A DNA stretch of 55,083 nucleotides from Flavonifractor sp. An100 (GCF_002161175.1 NZ_NFMA01000024.1:1-55083); one strand, 5' to 3'. Shown: positions 34,106 to 44,111, counted from the first letter of the stretch. The notes: a model not told the origin generated them from the sequence alone. Made by a program: numbers and translations.

Positions 34106-35808
34106 AAATTGACGGTATCCTGCTGGAGGTCATTGGAAACACCTTTATGTCCATCGCCGAGGAGATGGGCGCAGTCCTGGTCAAGTCCGCATATTCCACC
34201 AACATCAAGGAGCGCAAGGACTGCTCCTGCGCGCTGTTCGACGCGGAAGGGCACACCATCGCTCAAGCCGAACATATCCCCATGCACCTGGGCTCCCTGC
34301 TGGGCCTGATCGGAGAGATCAAAAAGAATTTCACTCCCGACCAGATCCATCCCGGAGACATGTTTATCGCCAACGACCCCTATAACGGCGGCGGCACCCA
34401 CCTGCCCGACATCGCCGTGGCCTCCCCCGTCTTTTACGAGGGCAAGGTAGTGGCCTATGTTGCCAACATCGCCCACCACAACGACGTGGGTGGCCGAGTC
34501 CCCGGCTCCAACGCCGCCGACTCCGACTCCATCTACGCCGAGGGCATCCGGATTCCCCCGGTGAAGATTTTCCAGAAGGGGGAGCTGGTGGAGGACATCC
34601 TCAACCTCATCCTCCTCAACTGCCGGGTCAACCACATCCGCCGGGGCGACTTGAACGCCCAGTTTGCCTGCAACCGCAAGGGCGTGCAGCGGGTGGAGGA
34701 TGTGTGCACCCGCTACGGCACCGCCACTGTCACCGCCTGCATGGAGGAGCTGCTGGACTACTCCGAGCGGAAGATCCGCATGGCTCTGGCGGAGATTCCC
34801 AACGGCGTGCACACCTTCTCCGACTATCTGGACTCCGACGGCGTGGGCAGCGGCCCCATCAAGCTGTCTGTCACGGTGGAGATCAAGGATCAGGACATCA
34901 TCCTGGACTTCACTGACAATCCGGACCAGGTAAAGGGGGCCATCAATCTCCCCCTGTCCGCCCTGCGGGCCGCCGTTTACTATGGCGTGCGCAGCATTGT
35001 GGACCCCACCCTGCCGGCCAACGGAGGCTATTATCGGGCCATCCAGATTAAGACACGGCCGGGCTGCATCCTGGGCTGCACCGAGCCGGCGGCCTGCGCC
35101 GGCCGCAGCGACACAGCCCAGCGGGTGGCCGACATGGTGTTCGGCGCCATGTCCCAGGTGGTGCCCCACAAGGTGCTGGCGGGGAGCAACAGCTCCATCA
35201 CCGGTGTCTACTTCGGCGGCGTGGACCCCAAGACCCACGAGTACTACGTCTACATGGAGACCTTCGGCGGCGGATCGGGCGCCCGGTTCAACAAGGACGG
35301 CCTGAGCTGTGTCCAGGTCCACATGACCAACACCTCCAACCTCCCCATCGAGAGCATGGAGATCGAGTTCCCTTACATGGTGGAGCAGTACACCCTGGTG
35401 CCGGATTCCGGCGGGCCCGGCAAGTTCCGGGGCGGCCTGTCCATGAGCAAGGACATCCGGGTCCTGGGCCATGACAGCCAGTTTACCATCAAGGCTGACC
35501 GCCAGAAAACGCCGCCCTGGGGGCTGTTCGGCGGCAAGCCCGGCTTGCCCGGTGTCATTACCATTTACCCCGGGACAGACCAGGAGGCGGTCATTGACTC
35601 CAAAAAGTCCGGAACGACCCTGAAAGCCAATGGTGTGCTCCGCTGTCAGATGCCTGGGGCCGGCGGCTATGGAGATCCTATGGAACGGGAACGTGCCCTG
35701 ATTGTCCATGACTTAGAAGAAGGGTATATTACGCCGGAAAGTGCTCTGAGAGACTATGGGTTGACAGAAAAAGAGCTGGAGCAAATTGAAGTATTTGGAA
35801 CGGTATGA
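34102..35808 (+). CDS. hyuB: Hydantoinase/oxoprolinase subunit B
   Basis: A 568-residue partner of subunit A. Family motifs: FMSIAEEMGAVLVKSAYSTN, then KDCSCALFDAEG, HIPMHLGSL, PGDMFIANDPYNGGGTHLPD and, near the end, GLFGGKPG. The GTG start overlaps the subunit A stop (GTGA at 34102-34105). The first ~20 residues put it close to HyuB/oxoprolinase rather than acetone carboxylase beta (inference). Confidence 0.9.
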   Translation: MKIDGILLEVIGNTFMSIAEEMGAVLVKSAYSTNIKERKDCSCALFDAEGHTIAQAEHIPMHLGSLLGLIGEIKKNFTPDQIHPGDMFIANDPYNGGGTHLPDIAVASPVFYEGKVVAYVANIAHHNDVGGRVPGSNAADSDSIYAEGIRIPPVKIFQKGELVEDILNLILLNCRVNHIRRGDLNAQFACNRKGVQRVEDVCTRYGTATVTACMEELLDYSERKIRMALAEIPNGVHTFSDYLDSDGVGSGPIKLSVTVEIKDQDIILDFTDNPDQVKGAINLPLSALRAAVYYGVRSIVDPTLPANGGYYRAIQIKTRPGCILGCTEPAACAGRSDTAQRVADMVFGAMSQVVPHKVLAGSNSSITGVYFGGVDPKTHEYYVYMETFGGGSGARFNKDGLSCVQVHMTNTSNLPIESMEIEFPYMVEQYTLVPDSGGPGKFRGGLSMSKDIRVLGHDSQFTIKADRQKTPPWGLFGGKPGLPGVITIYPGTDQEAVIDSKKSGTTLKANGVLRCQMPGAGGYGDPMERERALIVHDLEEGYITPESALRDYGLTEKELEQIEVFGTV

Positions 35809-35858
35809 CGGAAAATTTTATTAAAATTTGAAATAAGAAGTGAAGGGGAGCGTTTTGT

Positions 35859-36827
35859 ATGCGTTACAAAAAATTTGGCAGCACGGGAAAAGATGTTTCC
35901 GTTTTGTGTCTGGGCACCTGGGCACTGGGTGGAAAGCAGTTTGGTGCCGTTACTCAGGAAGACGCCATTGCGGCAGTACACGCCATGATTGACTGTGGCG
36001 TAAACATTGTGGATACTGCTCCCATTTACGCCTCCGGCGGGTCTGAGGAGATTCTGGGCAAGGCCCTGCAGGGCGGATACCGTGACAAGGTATTTCTCAT
36101 CACCAAATTCGGCAGCGAATTTGTGGATCCAAACGACAGTGACAAGGGTACCATTAAGGATTCCAGCCGCAAAAACATGCTGAAGTCCATTGACGCCAGT
36201 CTGAAGCGGCTCCAAACCGATTACATTGACGGCTACCTGATGCACTGGGATGACCGGGTGGGGACCCCCATCGAGGAGACCATCGCCTGCATGAAGGAGC
36301 TGAAGGCCGCGGGGAAGGTGCGTTTTCTGGGTATGTCCAATTTGGAGCGCGACCTGGCAGACCGCTTGCTGGCGGACGGCGTTCTGGATATTGTTCAGTA
36401 TCCCTACAATATGGTCAACCGCACCAAGGAGGATGTTCTGAAGTACTATGCCGGCCAGGGATGCGGCACAATGGGCTACGGCTCTCTGGGCGGGGGCATC
36501 CTCACCGGCCAGTTCCGGGAGGTACCCACCTTTGGCCACGGGGATATGCGCGCCTCCTTCTACGGCCCCATGTTCACCGAGCCCGGCTTCTCCCAGATCC
36601 AGGCGCTACTGAAGGTCATGGACGGCATTGCCGAGGCCCACAGAGCCACGGTGGCCCAGGTGGCCATTAACTGGGCCCTTGCCCATGACTACATGCACAC
36701 CGTCCTCACCGGCGTGGGCAACGCGGCGGAGGCGGAGGAAAACTGTGCCGCCGCCGCCTGGGAGCTGACCGCACAGGAAAAGCAGGCGCTGGACGAGGCC
36801 ATTTCCAAGATCCACATTTACAGCTGA
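35859..36827 (+). CDS. Aldo/keto reductase
   Basis: A 322-residue TIM-barrel reductase: MRYKKFGSTGKDVSVLCLGT at the start, DTAPIYASGGSEEILGKAL with the catalytic Asp and Tyr, LITKF with Lys, and YLMHWDD with His. NAD(P)H-dependent interconversion of a carbonyl and an alcohol. It follows hyuB by 50 bases and precedes an aldehyde dehydrogenase, so together they may oxidise an alcohol through an aldehyde to an acid. Confidence 0.9.
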   Translation: MRYKKFGSTGKDVSVLCLGTWALGGKQFGAVTQEDAIAAVHAMIDCGVNIVDTAPIYASGGSEEILGKALQGGYRDKVFLITKFGSEFVDPNDSDKGTIKDSSRKNMLKSIDASLKRLQTDYIDGYLMHWDDRVGTPIEETIACMKELKAAGKVRFLGMSNLERDLADRLLADGVLDIVQYPYNMVNRTKEDVLKYYAGQGCGTMGYGSLGGGILTGQFREVPTFGHGDMRASFYGPMFTEPGFSQIQALLKVMDGIAEAHRATVAQVAINWALAHDYMHTVLTGVGNAAEAEENCAAAAWELTAQEKQALDEAISKIHIYS

Positions 36828-36846
36828 GAAAAAGGAGGGCAACCTT

Positions 36847-38292
36847 ATGTATTCCCTTCCAACCAACAACTTTCTCCAGTACATCAACGGCGAACTGGTC
36901 GCTGGCCAGGGGAGAACAACACAAATTTGCTGTCCGGGCAACGGGGAACCGGTAGCCCAGGTCGCCCTGGCCTCCCGGGAGCAGGCTCAGCTGGCTCTGG
37001 AGGCCGCCCGTGACGCCTTCCCCGCATGGAGCGGGCTGACCCTGGAGGAGCGGGGCGCCTGGATGATGAAGCTGCGGGACGCCGTACTTCAGGAGAGTGA
37101 GAACCTCCTGACGCTGCTCATGCTGGAGAGCGGGAAGCTGCGTTCCCACGCGGCCTTTGAGACCGGCAGTCTGACCGGCTACCTCAGCTTCTTCCTGGAA
37201 CAGGCAAAAAGTGAGCATGCCCAGGGCATTCGGGACGCCGCCGGCGGAAAAAACATGTTTCTGGCCGTGCGGGAACCCGTGGGAGTGGTGGTAGCCGCGC
37301 TGGCCTGGAATTTCCCCATGCACAACCTGGCCACCAAGCTTGGTCCCATTCTGGCGTCGGGATGTACCGCAGTCATCAAGCCGGCCACCAAGACCCCTCT
37401 TTCCACCCTCTATTTCGGTGAGATCCTCCACCGCATCGGGTTCCCCAAGGGGGTCATCAACTTTGTGGCTGGAGATGCCCGGGAGATCGGCACCACCCTG
37501 TGTGAGAGCCCCATCCCCGCCATGATCACCATGATCGGCTCCACCGCCGGCGGTCTGCGCATGGTGCGGGATTCTGCCACCAGCGTGAAGCGCTTCTCCA
37601 TGGAACTGGGGGGAAACGCCCCTGTCATTGTGACGCCTTCGGCAGACCTGAGCGCCGCCGCGGCCCATGTGATCGGGAACAAAATGCGCTGCGCGGGCCA
37701 GACCTGCGTGGCGCCCCAGCGGGCCTTCGTTCACCGGAGCGTGTACCGGGAATTTCTGGCGCTGTGCACGGAGATTGCCTCGGGAGCGAAGTGCGGCACG
37801 CTGGACGAGCAGGCCAACACCGGTCCGCTGATTGACGAGGCGGCGGTTGCCCGGATGGAGCAGCTGGTGGCGGACGCGGTAGAGAAGGGGGCCAGTGTGG
37901 CGTGCGGCGGAACCCGGCCCGCAGACAAAGCGTCCGGATTCTATTTCCTGCCCACCATTCTTACCGGCGTCACCACGGATATGCGGGTGTTCCGCGAGGA
38001 GGTCTTCGGCCCCATTCTCGCCCTTCTGCCCTATGATACGGAGGAGGAGGCCATCCGCTTGGCCAACGACACCGAATACGGCCTCTCGTCTTATATCTGG
38101 TCCACGGACCTCAATCAGGTCTGCCGGCTGACCCGCGGTCTCCAGTTCGGCATCGTCAATGTAAACGGCCCCGGAACCGGACCGGCGGTTCCCCACGGCG
38201 GCTGTAAAAACAGCGGAATTGGAAAGGACGGAAGTCGGTATTCCCTGGAGGAATACACGTATATCAAAGGTATAAGAATGGCAATTTCCTGA
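36847..38292 (+). CDS. NAD(P)-dependent aldehyde dehydrogenase
   Basis: A 481-residue dehydrogenase. Cofactor and active-site motifs are in order: WNFPMHN, IKPATKTPLS, MELGGNAPVIV with the general-base Glu, and RCAGQTCVAPQR with the catalytic Cys; EEVFGPI near the end. The substrate cannot be told from sequence; succinate-semialdehyde- and glyceraldehyde-type enzymes share this pattern. Oxidation to glycerate would feed the adjacent glycerate 2-kinase (inference). Confidence 0.9.
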   Translation: MYSLPTNNFLQYINGELVAGQGRTTQICCPGNGEPVAQVALASREQAQLALEAARDAFPAWSGLTLEERGAWMMKLRDAVLQESENLLTLLMLESGKLRSHAAFETGSLTGYLSFFLEQAKSEHAQGIRDAAGGKNMFLAVREPVGVVVAALAWNFPMHNLATKLGPILASGCTAVIKPATKTPLSTLYFGEILHRIGFPKGVINFVAGDAREIGTTLCESPIPAMITMIGSTAGGLRMVRDSATSVKRFSMELGGNAPVIVTPSADLSAAAAHVIGNKMRCAGQTCVAPQRAFVHRSVYREFLALCTEIASGAKCGTLDEQANTGPLIDEAAVARMEQLVADAVEKGASVACGGTRPADKASGFYFLPTILTGVTTDMRVFREEVFGPILALLPYDTEEEAIRLANDTEYGLSSYIWSTDLNQVCRLTRGLQFGIVNVNGPGTGPAVPHGGCKNSGIGKDGSRYSLEEYTYIKGIRMAIS

Positions 38293-38396
38293 GCTTCGTC
38301 ACAAAAAACTGCAAACTTACCGGGAACCGGCACTGCCGCTGAGCCTATAGCCCACCGGTGCCGGCTCCCACTATTTTCTATGTAGGAGGGAAGAAT

Positions 38397-39731
38397 ATGA
38401 CTTTAATGGATGTCGCCCATGACTTTGCAGTCGTCAGCATCCTACTGGCCATCGGATATTTTCTTCGCATGAAAGTAAAATTGTTTCAGCGTCTCTTCCT
38501 CCCCGCATCCATCATCGGAGGCCTGGTAGGTCTCATAATCGGGCCTCAGATTCTGGGTCTTTACTCGCCCGTACATATGACCTATACCGCCAGCATCAAT
38601 GAATGGTCCGGTGTGCTGCTGGCTGTCACCTTTGCCTGCTCGTTTTTAGGTGAGTCCATGGAAAAAATTACAAAACAAGCGGTGGCGGCAACCCTGGTGG
38701 GTGGCGTCGCCCATCAGGCCCAGGCAATTCTGGGTATGATCGTTGCTTTCTTATTTCACTCTGTTGTTCCCATTGGTTTTGGACTAATTCCGCTCTTTGC
38801 CCTTTACGGAGGCATTGGCTGGTCTGTTCCTGTCGCAACTATCTTTGAGGCGGAGGGCTATTGGACCAATGCCGTGCCGGTCGCTATCACCATCGCCACC
38901 ATAGGCGTGGTCTGCGGAATTGTGTTCGGCATTGTAATGGTCAATGTTGGCATTCGGAAGGGGCTTATTAAGCACACCACCGCTTCGTTGGACGATTTAC
39001 CCGAGGAGTTCCGTACCGGATACATTGCCCTTGGAAAGCGGACCTCCATTGGAAGCGCGGTGTCCAAATCCTCGTCGGTGGACCCGTTTACCCTTCAGCT
39101 TGCCTTTGTGGGCGTTGTGGTCGCCTGCGCCCTGTGGCTCCGCAACTTCCTAATCAGCATCGATCCGTTCTGGGAAAATCTTCCTCTTTTGTCCACCTCC
39201 TTGTTCTGCAGCGGCGTATTCGGAATCATTATCGGCCGAATCCCCGCGCTTCATCAGTTTATCGACCGCGACACCATTGAACGTATTTCCAACGTTTCTC
39301 TGGAGTATCTTATCACTTCTGCTGTGGCCACCACTTCCATCGAGGCCTTTGTCTCTTATCTGCTGCCTATTGTGGTCATTTCCGTGGTGGTTATTGCCGC
39401 AACGACCTGGATCTCCATTTTCTTTTCCAAGCGCTGGTGTCCCCAGGATTGGTTTGCTTCCGCCGTGGCGCAGTACGGCGCCTACATGGGGCTGCTCTCC
39501 ACCGGTCTGCTGCTGGCAAAGGTAGTGGATCCGGACCATAAAACAGTGGCCGCCGAAACGGTTGCAGCGTCCTGCACCCTGGGCTACAGCTATTCGCTCC
39601 CCTATCTCCTTATTATGCCTATGCTGGTTATCAGTAATCCCAAGCTGGTCTTCGGCATCAGCGTTGCCCTGTTAATCGCCTTCCTGATCGCCGGAGAAGT
39701 ATTTCGAAAGAAGGCAAGAGTGTCTAATTAG
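38397..39731 (+). CDS. Sodium:glutamate-type symporter
   Basis: A 444-residue integral membrane protein of the GltS family with about ten to twelve membrane segments in two halves. LPASIIGGLVGLIIGP and the Gly-rich helix start the first half, and the second has LLSTGLLLAKVVDPD. GltS carriers import glutamate with Na+. Position in the hydantoinase operon suggests it takes up the pathway's acid substrate, possibly 5-oxoproline or another carboxylate (inference). GGAGGG lies 6 bases before ATG 38397. Confidence 0.85.
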   Translation: MTLMDVAHDFAVVSILLAIGYFLRMKVKLFQRLFLPASIIGGLVGLIIGPQILGLYSPVHMTYTASINEWSGVLLAVTFACSFLGESMEKITKQAVAATLVGGVAHQAQAILGMIVAFLFHSVVPIGFGLIPLFALYGGIGWSVPVATIFEAEGYWTNAVPVAITIATIGVVCGIVFGIVMVNVGIRKGLIKHTTASLDDLPEEFRTGYIALGKRTSIGSAVSKSSSVDPFTLQLAFVGVVVACALWLRNFLISIDPFWENLPLLSTSLFCSGVFGIIIGRIPALHQFIDRDTIERISNVSLEYLITSAVATTSIEAFVSYLLPIVVISVVVIAATTWISIFFSKRWCPQDWFASAVAQYGAYMGLLSTGLLLAKVVDPDHKTVAAETVAASCTLGYSYSLPYLLIMPMLVISNPKLVFGISVALLIAFLIAGEVFRKKARVSN

Positions 39732-39810
39732 TTGCAGCTATAAATGCTGATGCTGATTTAATCGAGTGTACCATGTTGTTGCAAATCAGCGGCAGGGAGG
39801 AGCATTTATA

Positions 39811-41646
39811 TTGAGCCGATTAGCCATTGAGACGCCCGGACAGGCCCAGACCGTACTGAATGGCCTGTACCGGGACATGGGCCGGCGCATCAGCGCCAGC
39901 CAGCCGGGGCTGTGCCCGGTGGATATGTCCCTGAACTTTCTGCGGCTGTGCCATGCCCAGACCTGCGGCAAGTGCGTGCCCTGCCGCATCGGGCTGGGCC
40001 AGCTGGCCGTACTCATTGAGCAGGTGCTGGACCGCACCGCCACCCTGGAGACCATCGACCTCATTGAGCGCACCGCCCGGGTCATTGCCGACTCGGCGGA
40101 CTGCGCCATCGGCTTCGAAGCAGCCAATATGGTGCTGCTGGGCATTCGGGGCTTCCGGGAGGACTATGAGGAGCACATCCTCCACGGCCGGTGCATCTGC
40201 GGGCTGAGCCACCCGGTGCCCTGCGTGTCCACCTGCCCCGCCCACGTGGACATCCCCGGCTACGTGGCCCTGGTCCGGGAGGGGCGGTACGAGGACGCGG
40301 TGCGCCTCATCCGTAAAGATAACCCCTTCCCCGCCGTGTGCGCCTATGTGTGCGAGCACCCCTGCGAGGCCCAGTGCCGGCGGCGGATGGTGGATGACAG
40401 CGTGAACATCTGCGGGCTCAAGCGCTACGCCGTGGACCACTCCCCCGACCTGTCCGCGCCCTCCAGGGCGGCTGACACTGGGAAGCGGGTGGCCGTCATC
40501 GGCGGCGGTCCCGGCGGTCTGACCGCGGCCTACTACCTGTCCCTCATGGGCCACAAGGTCACCGTGTATGAGCAGCGCCCCAAGCTGGGCGGCATGCTGC
40601 GCTACGGCATTCCCGACTACCGCCTGCCCCAGGATGTGCTGGACCGGGATATCACCCACATCCTCTCCACCGGCATCACCGTCCGCACTGGCGTCTCCAT
40701 CGGCCTGGACATGGACATGGAGGAGCTCCAGAAGCGCTATGACGCGGTGTATATCGCCATCGGCGCCCACACCGACAAGAAGCTGGGGCTGGAGGGCGAG
40801 GAGGCGGAGAACGTGGTTAGCGCCGTGGAGCTGCTGCGCAACATCGGCGAGGGCCGGGTGCCCGACTTCACCGGCAAGCGGGTGTGCGTCATCGGCGGCG
40901 GCAATGTGTCCATGGACGCCACCCGCACCGCCCTGCGCCTGGGGGCCCAGCAGGTCACCTGCGTGTACCGCCGCCGGGTGGAGGACATGACCGCCCTCGC
41001 CGAGGAGATTGAGGAGGCCATGGCCGAGGGCTGCCAGATTCTGCCCCTCCAGGCCCCCGCCCGCATTGAGGCCGGTCCCGACGGCAGGGTGGCCGCCCTG
41101 TGGACCCGTCCCCAGCTCATCAGCTCCTACGGGAAAGACGGGCGGCCCCGCCCCGTGGACGCGGCGGAGAAGGAGTTCCGCATCCCCTGCGACTACGTCA
41201 TTGTGGCCATCGGTCAGGCCATTGTGGCCAAGCCCTTTGAGTCGGTGGGCGTCACCACCCGCCGGGGCGCCATCCAGGCCGACCTCACCAGCTCGGTGCC
41301 CGGGGTGGACAACGTCTTTGCCGGCGGCGACGCGGTCTCCGGCCCCGCCACCGTCATCCGCGCCGTGGCGGCGGGCAAGGTGGCCGCCGCCAATATCGAC
41401 AGCTTCCTGGGCTTTGACCATAAAATGCACTGCGATGTGGACATTCCCCCTGCCCACCTGACCAACACCCCGCCTTGCGGCCGGGTCAATCTGAAAAACC
41501 GGCACCTCAACGACTACCGGGGCAGCTTCGAACTGCTCAAGGAGGGCATGAGCTGTGAGGAGGCGACCCAGGAGGCCAGCCGCTGCCTGCGCTGCGACCA
41601 CTTCGGCTACGGAATCTTCAAGGGAGGGAGGAGCAAGGAATGGTAA
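39811..41646 (+). CDS. SfrB-like NAD(P)H flavoprotein with NuoF-type Fe-S domain
   Basis: A 611-residue protein. Residues of about 30-130 are the iron-sulfur domain found at the end of NuoF (CGKCVPCRIG). Residues of about 130-215 are a Cys-rich GltD-type domain (CVSTCPAHVDIPGY, CEHPCEAQCRR). The rest is a two-dinucleotide-fold flavin reductase: GGGPGGLTAAYYLS for FAD and GGGNVSMDATRTA for NAD(P). TTG start with GAGGAG 8 bases ahead. It overlaps the hydrogenase start by 7 bases, so it is probably the electron-exchanging partner linking NAD(P)H to the hydrogenase. Confidence 0.88.
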   Translation: MSRLAIETPGQAQTVLNGLYRDMGRRISASQPGLCPVDMSLNFLRLCHAQTCGKCVPCRIGLGQLAVLIEQVLDRTATLETIDLIERTARVIADSADCAIGFEAANMVLLGIRGFREDYEEHILHGRCICGLSHPVPCVSTCPAHVDIPGYVALVREGRYEDAVRLIRKDNPFPAVCAYVCEHPCEAQCRRRMVDDSVNICGLKRYAVDHSPDLSAPSRAADTGKRVAVIGGGPGGLTAAYYLSLMGHKVTVYEQRPKLGGMLRYGIPDYRLPQDVLDRDITHILSTGITVRTGVSIGLDMDMEELQKRYDAVYIAIGAHTDKKLGLEGEEAENVVSAVELLRNIGEGRVPDFTGKRVCVIGGGNVSMDATRTALRLGAQQVTCVYRRRVEDMTALAEEIEEAMAEGCQILPLQAPARIEAGPDGRVAALWTRPQLISSYGKDGRPRPVDAAEKEFRIPCDYVIVAIGQAIVAKPFESVGVTTRRGAIQADLTSSVPGVDNVFAGGDAVSGPATVIRAVAAGKVAAANIDSFLGFDHKMHCDVDIPPAHLTNTPPCGRVNLKNRHLNDYRGSFELLKEGMSCEEATQEASRCLRCDHFGYGIFKGGRSKEW

Positions 41647-43391
41647 ACCTCACCATCGACGGCCGCCCCGTCCAGGCGCCCGAGGGCACCACCATTCTGG
41701 AGACCGCCCGGCAGGCCGACATCCACATCCCCCACCTGTGCTACCTGATGGGCATCAATGAAATTGCCGCCTGCCGGGTGTGCTGCGTGGAGGTGGAGGG
41801 GGAGCGGGCCATGGTCACCGCCTGCAACAACCCCGTTCAGGAGGGCATGGCCGTCCACACCAACTCCCCCCGGGCCCGCAGCACCCGGCGCATCAACGTG
41901 GAGCTCATCCTGTCCCAGCACGACTGCAAGTGCGCCACCTGCGTGCGCAGCGGCAACTGCCAGCTCCAGGAGATTGCCAACGACCTGGGCATTCTGGACC
42001 TGCCCTACGAGACCCAGCTGCCCCAGGGCCTGCGGAAGGCCTGGACCACCACCTTCCCCCTCTTCCACGACTACAACAAGTGCATCAAGTGCATGCGCTG
42101 CGTCCAGGTGTGCGACAAAATCCAGTCCCTGAGCATCTGGGACGTGGCCGGAACGGGCAGCCGCACCACCATCGACGTATCCAATAACCGGGTCATCAAG
42201 GACTCGGACTGCGCCCTGTGCGGCCAGTGCATTACCCACTGTCCTACCGGCGGCCTGCGGGAGCGGGACGACACCCAGCGCGCCTTTGCCGCCCTAGCCG
42301 ACCCGGACAGGATTACCGTGGTCCAGGTGGCCCCTGCGGTGCGCACCGCCTGGGGGGAGGCCCTGGGTCTCACCCGGGAGCAGGCCACCATGGGCCGCAT
42401 GGCCGCCGCCCTGCGCCGCCTGGGCTTCCGCTACATCTTCGACACCAACTTCTCCGCCGACCTCACCATCATGGAGGAGGGCAGCGAATTTCTCCGCCGC
42501 CTCCGGAAGGGAGACATGGCCCAGTACCCCATGTTCACCAGCTGCTGCCCCGGTTGGGTGCGCTTCCTCAAGGGCCAGTACCCCCAGCTCACCGGCCGGC
42601 TGTCCACCGCCAAGAGTCCCCAGCAGATGTTCGGCAGTGTGGCCAAGAGCTGGCTGGCCCGGAAGCTGGGGGTGGAGCCGGAACAGATCTTCTGCGTGTC
42701 CATCATGCCCTGCGTGGCCAAGAAGGCGGAGAGCGAGCTGCCCACCATGGCCACTGACCACGGCCCGGACGTGGACCTGGTACTCACCACCCGGGAGTTT
42801 GTGCGCATGCTGCGCGCCGACAAGATTATCCCCGCTCTCCTCCCGGAGGAACCCCTGGACGACCCCATGGGCGTGTCCACCGGCGCCGGCGTCATCTTCG
42901 GCACTACCGGAGGCGTGATGGAGGCCGCCCTGCGTTCGGCCTCCTTCCTGCTTACCGGCAAGAACCCCGACCCGGAGTCCTTCTCCCAGCTGGGGGAGGG
43001 GCCTGGCCTGCGGGAGGCCACCTACGACCTGGCGGGCACGCCGGTGCGCTGCGCCGTAGTCAGCGGCCTGGGCAACACTCGAAAGCTGCTGGAGCGCATT
43101 CTGGCGGGCAAGGCCCACTATGACTTTGTGGAGGTCATGGCCTGTCCCGGCGGCTGCGTGGGCGGCGGCGGCCAGCCCATTGACAAGGAGGACCGGGAGC
43201 TGGGCGGCGTCCGGAGCGACCGGCTCCACCAGCTGGACCGCCAGGCCCCCCTGCGCTTCTCCCACGAGAACCCCCAGGTCCAGGCCCTGTACCGGGAGTT
43301 TTTGGGCAAGCCCCTCAGCGAGATCTCCGAGCACCTGCTCCACACCGACCACACCGCTTGGGCCATGCCCAACCAGCGGAAAACCGGATAA
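41640..43391 (+). CDS. hydA: [FeFe]-hydrogenase catalytic subunit
   Basis: A 583-residue group A hydrogenase. N-terminal 2Fe-2S domain (CYLMGINEIAACRVCCVE), a His/Cys 4Fe-4S site (HDCKCATCVRSGNCQLQ) and two 4Fe-4S clusters (CIKCMRCVQVC, CALCGQCITHCP) lead to the H-cluster domain with all three signatures intact: TSCCPGW, MPCVAKKAE and ACPGGCVGGGGQP. It should evolve H2 and reoxidise the NAD(P)H produced by the dehydrogenases of this cargo. The hydEFG maturases are not in the window, so they must be elsewhere in the genome. Confidence 0.93.
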   Translation: MVNLTIDGRPVQAPEGTTILETARQADIHIPHLCYLMGINEIAACRVCCVEVEGERAMVTACNNPVQEGMAVHTNSPRARSTRRINVELILSQHDCKCATCVRSGNCQLQEIANDLGILDLPYETQLPQGLRKAWTTTFPLFHDYNKCIKCMRCVQVCDKIQSLSIWDVAGTGSRTTIDVSNNRVIKDSDCALCGQCITHCPTGGLRERDDTQRAFAALADPDRITVVQVAPAVRTAWGEALGLTREQATMGRMAAALRRLGFRYIFDTNFSADLTIMEEGSEFLRRLRKGDMAQYPMFTSCCPGWVRFLKGQYPQLTGRLSTAKSPQQMFGSVAKSWLARKLGVEPEQIFCVSIMPCVAKKAESELPTMATDHGPDVDLVLTTREFVRMLRADKIIPALLPEEPLDDPMGVSTGAGVIFGTTGGVMEAALRSASFLLTGKNPDPESFSQLGEGPGLREATYDLAGTPVRCAVVSGLGNTRKLLERILAGKAHYDFVEVMACPGGCVGGGGQPIDKEDRELGGVRSDRLHQLDRQAPLRFSHENPQVQALYREFLGKPLSEISEHLLHTDHTAWAMPNQRKTG

Positions 43392-44111
43392 TTCCCTTTT
43401 CAAAAATTCAGCAAGCTAAACCAATATGGTTTTGCTTTAATTTGCTTGATGTTATATTCCACAACAGTAACCATGCTGTACTAATCCACTGTGCCTTAGC
43501 CCCCACTGTTCGCCCTTGTGAGCCGCTGTGTGGCGGTTTTGAGGGTTGGCTAGGGTAACGGCCCAACAAAAGCATGTCAAGGCAGATTTGGGCCGGTAAC
43601 GGGAGATAAATGGGTCCTCATCGAAGCCCAGCGCAAGCGGATTTAGTGGGTAGAGTCAGAGCGGTGAATGAGCGTTTTTTGCCTCTTTGGGCGGAAACGA
43701 GGGGGATACCGCTTGCGAAGACAAGGCGCAGGGCCGATGTGAAAAAAAGCGGGAGAAACCACACCTCACCTCCCCGCAGTGCGGATAGAAGCCGACAGTG
43801 GTGGGGAGACGGTTTTCCCCACCCTCGGGTGGGGCAAGCAGAGCGTTTGGCTTGCCGCGAGCGGCTGCCAAACGCCTTTTTGCGGGCAGAAGCCCGCACC
43901 CACTTTCCGCTGACCGCAGCTGTGCCTCTCCTCCGCACCGCAAGACCTGCGCCACAGAAAACAAAATGAGGGCTACACCCAAGCACCGTAATTGATAACT
44001 TTCTCTTAACTCTGCCCGTTTGCCCTGGCTATCCACAAAAATCTTTGGTATGTTGTCTTTCCCGGACAGGGAGCGGCAGCATACCAAATTTTTATGCGGA
44101 GGTGAAAGAGT
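43392..44111 (+). other. Non-coding leader of the mob module in element B, probable oriT
   Basis: About 720 bases without a supported gene. From about 43740 it matches 50336-50710 in element C, rich in hairpins (GGCAAGC/GCTTGCC, GCGGGC/GCCCGC) and ending with an inverted repeat TTTGGTATG/CATACCAAA at 44044-44088, 24 bases before mobC. Place and repeats fit an origin of transfer recognised by MobC and the relaxase; the nick site cannot be fixed by eye. Confidence 0.5.

Noticed and set aside
43610-43990. Open frames in the GC-rich leader of the mob module
   Set aside because: The corresponding frames in element C are shifted or end elsewhere, so the protein sequence is not conserved while hairpins are.
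44030-44090. TTTGGTATG inverted repeat as a transcription terminator
   Set aside because: It lies within 25 bases of mobC and is conserved with it; an oriT or regulatory role fits better than termination.
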